NCBI GenBank assembly: GCA_028293465.1
Contig: JAQGOT010000344.1
Span: forward strand, 1-10,543
Length of the DNA: 10,543 nucleotides
From: Pedosphaera sp.
Lineage (GTDB): Bacteria; Verrucomicrobiota; Verrucomicrobiia; Limisphaerales; Pedosphaeraceae
Reading direction: 5' to 3'
The translations under genes and the position numbers were made by a program. Below the pieces are notes generated by a model. It ran no database searches, was not told the DNA's origin, and worked only from the letters and a program-made list of their open reading frames with translations. Shown one piece after another: positions 5,425-10,543 of the stretch; the first letter of the stretch is position 1; every line of letters starts with the position of its first letter.

Positions 5425-6348
5425 TTACTCGGAGACCAACGATCGGGCACCAGCGAGCTTCGCCCATTTCCCCTGCCCCAGAATCACACCCAGGACAATC
5501 AGAATCATCGCCAGCCAAAAGATTCCTGTAATCGGTTCGTTGAGACAGACCCAGGCCCAAGCCATGGTGCAGAGGGGAATCAGGTTGTTGAAGAGCAGCA
5601 CCTGGCTGGTTGGCCAATGCTTCAACGCGGTGTTCCAAAGCGCGTACGCCACCACGCCTCCGGCGATCAGACAATATGTTTGGACCAGAACATAGTCCGT
5701 CCGCCAGACCACCCCCCGGATGGCAACTTCCACCAGTGCCAGCGGCAACAAAATCGCGCCCGCGCGCCACATCGTATGGGCACTTACTTCAGCACCCGAG
5801 AGCGTTACTCCCAGTGCCCGGCCTTGCCGTCCGTACGTGGTCCAAAGCAAGCTGGCCGCAAGTCCCAGGAATTCCCCGCGCCAACCGCCGATTCCCGACC
5901 GCACGGATGGCCAGTTCAGAACGATTACGCCCGTCACCGCCAAACCTGCCGCTGCGTAACGTTGGGCCGAGCGCCAATTTTTGGAAGGCCGTTCCTCCCA
6001 CAGCAAGGCCCAGACCGGCGAGGCCCCCAAATACAATGCCACATGCGAGGCCGAAGTGTATTTCAATGCCAAATTAAAAACGACAATGTATACCGCCAAT
6101 GTTAATCCACCCCGGAACCATAAATCACCCGCCACCTGGGCAGACAGAGGAGTGGTCGTCCCAAGCCATTTCGTCCAACGCAAAATTGCCAGCAGAATGA
6201 GCCCGGCGGAAAGCAACCGCGTGCTCCCGATCCAGATTGGCGGCCAAGTCTGCACAAGGAATTTTGTACCGGCGTTGCTTCCGCCCCAGAGAAACACCGC
6301 GAGAAGCAGCATGCCACAAAGGCTTCCATTCGATTTTTTTGCAAGCAC
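5425..6348 (-). CDS. EamA-family (DMT superfamily) permease
   Basis: This 307-residue inner-membrane protein has the length and double-repeat layout of ten-helix drug/metabolite transporters. The first EamA half spans about 12-145, including the entry helix GMLLLAVFLWGGSNAGTKF, and the second about 158-292, ending in EPITGIFWLAMILIVLGVIL. Members export or import small metabolites; the substrate is not evident. The start is GTG 6348, supported by a TTTACT box exactly 6 nt upstream; Met13 (ATG 6312) is an alternative but would cut into the first helix. It is divergent from the rhodanese gene (81 bp) and followed by the cupin gene, which may act on the same small molecule (inference from pairing only). 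Confidence 0.92.
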   Translation of the reverse strand: MLAKKSNGSLCGMLLLAVFLWGGSNAGTKFLVQTWPPIWIGSTRLLSAGLILLAILRWTKWLGTTTPLSAQVAGDLWFRGGLTLAVYIVVFNLALKYTSASHVALYLGASPVWALLWEERPSKNWRSAQRYAAAGLAVTGVIVLNWPSVRSGIGGWRGEFLGLAASLLWTTYGRQGRALGVTLSGAEVSAHTMWRAGAILLPLALVEVAIRGVVWRTDYVLVQTYCLIAGGVVAYALWNTALKHWPTSQVLLFNNLIPLCTMAWAWVCLNEPITGIFWLAMILIVLGVILGQGKWAKLAGARSLVSE

Positions 6349-6354
6349 ACACCG

Positions 6355-6383
6355 AGTAAAAGTCGGGACCGCAACTCACGCAA
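6355..6383 (-). promoter_or_regulatory. Promoter-like elements of the permease gene, predicted leaderless
   Basis: On the minus strand TTGCGT (6383-6378) stands 17 bp before TTTACT (6360-6355), which is followed by 6 nt (CGGTGT) and the GTG start at 6348. The -35 is weak (TTG core only). The -10 hexamer and its spacing to the start codon are identical to those of the lipoprotein gene. Confidence 0.4.
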
Positions 6384-6395
6384 CTGCAAATTGAT

Positions 6396-6423
6396 TTGAC
6401 CTCCTGATAATGAACGCTAAGTT
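6396..6423 (+). promoter_or_regulatory. Promoter-like elements of the rhodanese gene
   Basis: TTGACC (6396-6401) is followed by a 16-bp spacer and TAAGTT (6418-6423), then 6 nt and ATG 6430. The -35 is a 5/6 match, the -10 only 3/6. A competing -10-like GATAAT lies at 6406-6411. No Shine-Dalgarno precedes the ATG. Confidence 0.35.
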
Positions 6424-6429
6424 TGCGCC

Positions 6430-6804
6430 ATGGATCATTCGCCTGGCTTTTTAAAGCTTGTTAATGAGGCACGTCCTTCCGTTACGGAAATCACTGTCGC
6501 GGAAGCCCGTGAACGGTTGGCGAGAAATCCCAAAGCTGTCCTAATCGACGTGCGAGAGGATTTGGAATGGCAAAAAGGCCATGCCCTGGAGGCCAGGCAT
6601 CTTGGGAAGGGTGTTCTGGAACGTGACTTGGAGAACATCATTCCCGATCCCAATACGGAGCTCCTGCTCTACTGCGGCGGCGGTTACCGTTCCATCCTGA
6701 CCGCAGTCAGCGCCCAAAGAATGGGTTACCGGAACGTTTTTTCCATAATCGGCGGCTTCAAGGACATAGTGCAGAAGCAATGGCCGATGAGCAGCGGGAC
6801 CTGA
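6430..6804 (+). CDS. Single-domain rhodanese-like protein
   Basis: The 124-residue product is one rhodanese domain. The N-terminal strand VTEITVAEARERL leads to the family block AVLIDVREDLEWQKGHALEA (36-55). The active-site loop YCGGGYRS (81-88) has Cys82 at the persulfide position, followed by the helix ILTAVSAQRMGY and the strand VFSIIGGF. Such proteins carry sulfane sulfur or act as sulfur or redox relays in the cytoplasm; the six-residue loop C-GGGYR-S is typical of the sulfurtransferase rather than the phosphatase branch. A 20-residue N-terminal extension precedes the domain. It is divergent from the EamA permease and convergent with the exporter gene of the biosynthetic cluster, so it is unlikely to belong to that cluster. 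Confidence 0.92.
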   Translation: MDHSPGFLKLVNEARPSVTEITVAEARERLARNPKAVLIDVREDLEWQKGHALEARHLGKGVLERDLENIIPDPNTELLLYCGGGYRSILTAVSAQRMGYRNVFSIIGGFKDIVQKQWPMSSGT

Positions 6805-6848
6805 ACAGCAATCGCACGAGCCAGCTGCCTCGTTTCATGCTCCCAGTT

Positions 6849-6861
6849 CCTTGATTCAAGG
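6849..6861. repeat. Short palindrome CCTTGA-T-TCAAGG
   Basis: A perfect 6-bp inverted repeat with a single central base lies in the 246-bp spacer between the rhodanese and exporter genes, which converge here. It has too small a loop and no T-tract to be an intrinsic terminator. The rest of the spacer shows no convincing gene or signal. Confidence 0.3.
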
Positions 6862-7050
6862 TTTGTGAAGCCATTAATGCTGGTGCGAAGCGCAATTATA
6901 GAAAGCGTTGTGATCATGACTCGACAGAATCACCGGGCAGAGGGCGATCCCCAGATTCCGCAGTCTAGTTCTCCGCTGATGCAAACCATCGCTTTCGCCC
7001 AAGACGGATAAGAGGGGAGGTCCGTAACCGTCGTCGTTCGAGCAGAGGGG

Positions 7051-8712
7051 TCAACCGGCGGTTTGGAGCAAGGTAGTTTGACCTTCGCCGTCAATTTGAG
7101 TAAGGGCTTCCAATTTGCCGTAATCGAGCTTAAGCAAGCGATCAGCCAGATGAAAATACTTGTCGTCATGGGTGATGACCAAGACGGTTTTGCCCCGCGC
7201 CTTCAGTTCCGGCAGCAGTTGAGTATAGAATACTCCTTTGAAGTAAGGATCCTGGTCGGAGGCCCATTCATCGAACAGGTAAAAGGGACGGTCCTCGAGA
7301 TAGGCTGTGAGCAGCGCGAGCCGTTTGCGCTGTCCCTGCGAGACTGATGTGGTGGAAAGCGTGCCGTTCTTGACCGTAACTTTGTGATTGAGATGCAACT
7401 GGGTGAGGTAATCGCTTGCTTGCGCGTCCAAATTCGCATTGTTCAGGCCGAGCAGGCTTTCGAACAGGTAGAAGTCAGCAAATACTGCCGAAAATAATTG
7501 GCGATAATCGTCCCGGTTTTGGTTCTCGATCCGCTGCCCGTTCAATCGAATTTCGCCTCCTTCTGGAAAGTAAAGTCCGGTAATGATCTTCGCGAGGGTG
7601 GATTTTCCGCTACCGTTGCCCCCCACCAAAAAAACCAACTCACCCGGGCTGAAGCTGATGGTGATGGGGCCAAGCACAAAATTGGTATCCTCCCTTTCAT
7701 GGTGGTACGAATGAACCACTTTGATCAACTCCAGTTTTTGGATGGGCTCCAGCGGTGTCCGCGTGGGGACATAGTCCTCGTTGGGACTCGCGGCGAGGGA
7801 GAGTCCCAGCTTTTCCACCCGCTGCAAGGCGACGCTTGACCGTCCAAAGAGGGAAAAACTGCTCATTACGCCTGCCAAGGGTCCCATGAGGTAGAGAATG
7901 GTGATAACATAGCCAGTCAACGTAGGCACACTGATCGTCTTCATCGATGGAAGCAAAAAGAGAATTAGGCCAACCAACAAGTAAAACAGCAGATGGCTCC
8001 AGTTCTGCGCCACGATGAACCGGCGTTCCGCGGCCACATTATGCTGCGCGAAAGCCTCGGTGGTTTGCTGCACATGCTGAGCCAGGAACACAGCACGCCG
8101 GTTTCGATGCAGCTTCAGCTCCTTGATTCCCTCGGTCAGCGCACGGAAATGTCCATACAATATATCCTCCTCTTCACGCGCCTGGTTCAGGGATTGGAAA
8201 GCGCTCCGCATAAGCATCCGGTAACTGATTCCCCCGACCACGATAAGAAGTCCCACACCCAGCAGTATCTGCCACGACAGCCAGCCCAGATAAGCTGCGC
8301 CGCCCAACAGAATAGCCACATTCACCGTGATGATCGGAAACGCCAGGAGCGCCTGGGTGATGTTGAAAACGTCGTCCGTGAGGGCCACCAGGATGGCGGG
8401 ACCGCCAATTTCCTCCAATTGCCGCAACGGCACGCCCAGAACTTTGCGGATCAAGTCCCGCCGCAACGCACTCGCAGCGCTCTGCGCATACCGCACAAGA
8501 AAGACCTGCGAAACATAGTTGGTGACGAGCTTGCCGATGGTAAGCCCCACAAAGCAGGCGGCCAGGAATTTCAGGGAGGAAGGCGAATGGTTCAAAACGG
8601 TGTTGACCACCGCGATCAAGCCGGCATTGCACGCCCCACTCATCAGTGCCGTGAGAGCCGTAAAAATAACCATCCCCCGACAGGTGCGAAAGAAAAACTT
8701 TAAAAGCTTCAT
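7051..8712 (-). CDS. SyrD/PvdE-type cyclic-peptide/siderophore ABC exporter (fused TMD-NBD)
   Basis: The 553 residues form one membrane domain (1-300, about six helices, including segments near 14-40, 48-72, 124-165 and 238-282) fused to an ATPase. In the ATPase are Walker A GGNGSGKST (364-372), signature SVSQGQRKRLALL (456-468), Walker B FYLFDEW (477-483) with the family-typical continuation ASDQDP, and the H-loop ITHDD (His515). The SQGQRKR...LEDRP...DEWA-DQDP block is characteristic of the cyclic-peptide transporter branch (SyrD, PvdE, YojI), whose members carry non-ribosomal lipopeptides or siderophore precursors across the inner membrane. It should act as a homodimer. The start ATG 8712 overlaps the stop of the synthetase gene as ATGA, implying translational coupling. 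It is the last gene of the cluster and is expected to export or help mature its product. Confidence 0.95.
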   Translation of the reverse strand: MKLLKFFFRTCRGMVIFTALTALMSGACNAGLIAVVNTVLNHSPSSLKFLAACFVGLTIGKLVTNYVSQVFLVRYAQSAASALRRDLIRKVLGVPLRQLEEIGGPAILVALTDDVFNITQALLAFPIITVNVAILLGGAAYLGWLSWQILLGVGLLIVVGGISYRMLMRSAFQSLNQAREEEDILYGHFRALTEGIKELKLHRNRRAVFLAQHVQQTTEAFAQHNVAAERRFIVAQNWSHLLFYLLVGLILFLLPSMKTISVPTLTGYVITILYLMGPLAGVMSSFSLFGRSSVALQRVEKLGLSLAASPNEDYVPTRTPLEPIQKLELIKVVHSYHHEREDTNFVLGPITISFSPGELVFLVGGNGSGKSTLAKIITGLYFPEGGEIRLNGQRIENQNRDDYRQLFSAVFADFYLFESLLGLNNANLDAQASDYLTQLHLNHKVTVKNGTLSTTSVSQGQRKRLALLTAYLEDRPFYLFDEWASDQDPYFKGVFYTQLLPELKARGKTVLVITHDDKYFHLADRLLKLDYGKLEALTQIDGEGQTTLLQTAG

Positions 8713-10543
8713 GCCGATTTCATCGCCTCCTGGGTCGGACCGGCGGTTGTCACCCTCGCAAGACAGGAATTCAATTGCTCGGCCAAGGATTGCACGGCGG
8801 GCTCAAGGAAGATGCTTTCATGTGAACCAGGCACCAGGCGGATGTCCACACCATTCCCAACAAGTTTACCCCAGCCAAAATCATCCTCCAGCGAACAAAA
8901 AAGCGGCTGCCCGCGGGTTCGAAAGAGTGTGACCCTGCCCGAATATGGACGTGAAACGTGCGCCGCCAAGGTGTTTAGATGCAATTGCCAGAGTCGTAAT
9001 TCATGCTCCGGAAACTTTGACACATCGATGACTTCCTCCAGATCAACCACCGTCGGATCCGCGGCTCTATTGAAAATCTTTCCCGCCAATTTCCTGCGCC
9101 ATGCACGCGTCTTTCGGAGAACGAAGGTGCGACGCTCCTGCGCTTCCGTATGTAAAAAGTCATCCAACCAAAAGTAACTATTGATCATGAATTTGAGAGC
9201 GAAGCTGGGCTGCCACCATTTCATTTTTTCATAACTGCCGTTGGCAGGCGCACTGTCTAACAGCGCCACCAACGCCACCTCCTCTCCTTGCGCTTGGAGT
9301 TGGCGTGCCATTTCATACGCGACATTCCCGCCAAAGCAATAGCCACCCAACTGATAAGGCCCCCGTTTTTGAAACCGGCACACCTGCCGCACATAAAAGG
9401 CGCCCATCTCCTCGAGCGAGGTGAATTCCTCGGCGCCGTTGAGCGCCCGTGACTTAATCCCATAGACCGGCTGATCGGTGCCCAGGTGTGCCGAAAGGTT
9501 GGCGTATCCCCACAGCACATCCCCACCGGCTCCATGTATGAGAAACAGAGGCGGCTTCGTGCCGTGCGGTTGGATGGCAACCATTGAGGATCTCGCTCCT
9601 TGGGATTGTTCGCTCAACGTCGCCGCCAATCGCTCGATGGTCGAGTGCTGGAAAATGGTGACTAGCGGCAGCTTGCGCCCCGTTTGTTTCTCGATTTCAG
9701 CAAACAAACGTACTGCCAGAAGCGAGTGTCCGCCACTTTCGAAGAAATTATCTTTAATGCCCACCCGATCTACCCGCAAGAATTCCTCCCAGATCTTACA
9801 GAGCATCTCCTCCATCTCCGTGCGCGGCGCAACGTAAGTGCCTTGATCCTCGGCTCGTGTTTGCGACCTCTGCTCGATCTTCTGAAGGATCATCCGGGCA
9901 TCACTCCCTTCCAAAGCGATGCGGCGACAACGATTTTTCCAGTCCGTGCCTACCGCTTCAGGCTTCGGAATCGCGCGTGCGGGACCCGGGGTTTCTGACT
10001 GGTGCGCCTCGACATCGTTTGGATCGAGTTTCAATCCCACCACCAACTCGGCCGGTAGCCGGTAAACATAACCTCCACTTAGACTCTGCCGGTATTGCGC
10101 CGCCACACTCTCCAGAAAATTGAACGCGGGCCGATTTTTTGTTGTGGGCAAAAAATGAACATCCAACACTTCCAAGCCGTGTCTCAGCGCTATCCTTCCC
10201 AACCGGGCCAGCATCTGATGTTCGACTCCCCGCCCCAACACCCGACAGCTAAGTAAGAAAGAATCGACCACCAGTGCATTTGCGGCGGGTTGCAAAATCA
10301 TCGCCCCGACCAAGCCGTAATCACCAAAGCGATCACTGACCGAGACGGTGAACACTTCCTGTTTGCCATTTTGCCGGATTGCCTGGAGTTCGCTTTCCGT
10401 GCGGCGGCGGGTGGTGAAGTTGAATTGATTCGTGCGTTGTGTCAGTTGCGACGTTCGGGTGAGTTGGCTGTCTGAAAGTGCCTCAATCACAACTTTGAGG
10501 TCAAGTCCGGCCAGAAAACTACCTAGGCTGGAGGATTCTGACC
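8709..10543 (-). CDS. Natural-product synthetase, C-terminal part: FkbH-type domain, carrier domain, Cys-thioesterase (5' partial)
   Basis: The frame has no stop up to the right edge (610 residues visible), so GTG 10490, a possible start, is almost certainly internal; the residues before it (SFLAGLDLKVV) already read as FkbH family. Numbering from that GTG codon, an FkbH-type C-terminal GNAT-like domain covers about 1-155: QLTQRTNQFNFTTRRRTE (15-32), VSDRFGDYGLVG (51-62), LLSCRVLGRGVE (79-90), PTTKNRPAFNFLE (115-127). A carrier domain follows (about 218-292; DNFFESGGHSLLA, phosphopantetheine Ser256). A type I thioesterase ends the protein (about 311-578): FLIHGAGG, nucleophile elbow GYCFGG with Cys385 instead of Ser, probable Asp412 and His557. 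FkbH proteins load a glyceryl group from 1,3-bisphosphoglycerate onto a carrier; their catalytic HAD half should lie beyond the window. The stop overlaps the exporter start (ATGA, 8709-8712). Confidence 0.93.
   Translation of the reverse strand, partial: SESSSLGSFLAGLDLKVVIEALSDSQLTRTSQLTQRTNQFNFTTRRRTESELQAIRQNGKQEVFTVSVSDRFGDYGLVGAMILQPAANALVVDSFLLSCRVLGRGVEHQMLARLGRIALRHGLEVLDVHFLPTTKNRPAFNFLESVAAQYRQSLSGGYVYRLPAELVVGLKLDPNDVEAHQSETPGPARAIPKPEAVGTDWKNRCRRIALEGSDARMILQKIEQRSQTRAEDQGTYVAPRTEMEEMLCKIWEEFLRVDRVGIKDNFFESGGHSLLAVRLFAEIEKQTGRKLPLVTIFQHSTIERLAATLSEQSQGARSSMVAIQPHGTKPPLFLIHGAGGDVLWGYANLSAHLGTDQPVYGIKSRALNGAEEFTSLEEMGAFYVRQVCRFQKRGPYQLGGYCFGGNVAYEMARQLQAQGEEVALVALLDSAPANGSYEKMKWWQPSFALKFMINSYFWLDDFLHTEAQERRTFVLRKTRAWRRKLAGKIFNRAADPTVVDLEEVIDVSKFPEHELRLWQLHLNTLAAHVSRPYSGRVTLFRTRGQPLFCSLEDDFGWGKLVGNGVDIRLVPGSHESIFLEPAVQSLAEQLNSCLARVTTAGPTQEAMKSA

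Noticed and set aside
5347..6105. Long plus-strand open frames across the permease and cupin genes (also 4692-5369)
   Set aside because: They are antisense to clear membrane-protein and cupin genes and translate to Pro/Arg/Gln-rich, domain-free sequence.
6916..7011. 31-codon plus-strand ORF between the rhodanese and exporter genes
   Set aside because: No ribosome-binding site or promoter, no recognisable sequence, and a length expected by chance.
7004..7025. ACGGA/TCCGT inverted repeat as terminator of the exporter operon
   Set aside because: The stem is only 5 bp with a 12-nt loop, and no T-tract follows on the minus strand.
7993..8703. 236-codon plus-strand open frame
   Set aside because: It is antisense to the membrane domain of the exporter, with His/Gln/Arg-rich translation and no recognisable domain.
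10488..10490. GTG as the start of the synthetase gene
   Set aside because: The frame stays open to the window edge and the residues just before it fit the FkbH family, so it is an internal valine codon.

Overview
The window is GC-rich bacterial chromosomal DNA, most likely from a Verrucomicrobiota member of the Pedosphaera/Limisphaerales type. This is an inference. It rests on a 'STNLVNW...PMRF' type C-terminal fragment typical of large secreted proteins in that group, on long degenerate intergenic DNA full of short dispersed repeats, and on the near absence of Shine-Dalgarno sequences. No mobile element, rRNA, tRNA or CRISPR array is visible.

Left part (1-2022): the end of an unrecognised charged protein is followed by about 1.3 kb without a convincing gene. 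That stretch holds degenerate short repeats: a heptamer triplet, an 11-bp direct repeat, a 9-bp ATGGGA satellite, a duplicated 16-bp AT-rich element, and five clusters of a 10-bp AATCCARGYT unit spaced 140-170 bp apart. The last cluster abuts an orphan C-terminal fragment of a secreted protein.

Middle part (2023-6804): compact housekeeping and accessory genes on both strands. They are a GNAT acetyltransferase with an unassigned N-terminal domain, an EVE-domain protein (minus), the PLP-homeostasis protein YggS, a small unrecognised protein, a lipoprotein (minus), a cupin and an EamA-family permease forming a minus-strand pair, and a single-domain rhodanese. Five of these starts are preceded by a -10-like hexamer exactly 6 nt before the start codon, which suggests leaderless transcripts.

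Right part (7051-10543, minus strand): the downstream end of a natural-product gene cluster. A large protein enters from beyond the right edge. Its visible part reads FkbH-type GNAT domain, peptidyl/acyl carrier domain, then a type I thioesterase with Cys instead of Ser at the nucleophile position. It overlaps by ATGA with a SyrD/PvdE-type exporter that combines membrane and ATPase domains. I infer that the synthetase loads a glyceryl-type unit on its last carrier, the Cys thioesterase releases the product, and the coupled transporter exports it. The cluster seems to end near 7050, because the next gene (rhodanese) is on the opposite strand. The assembly-line genes that would define the product lie to the right of the window.
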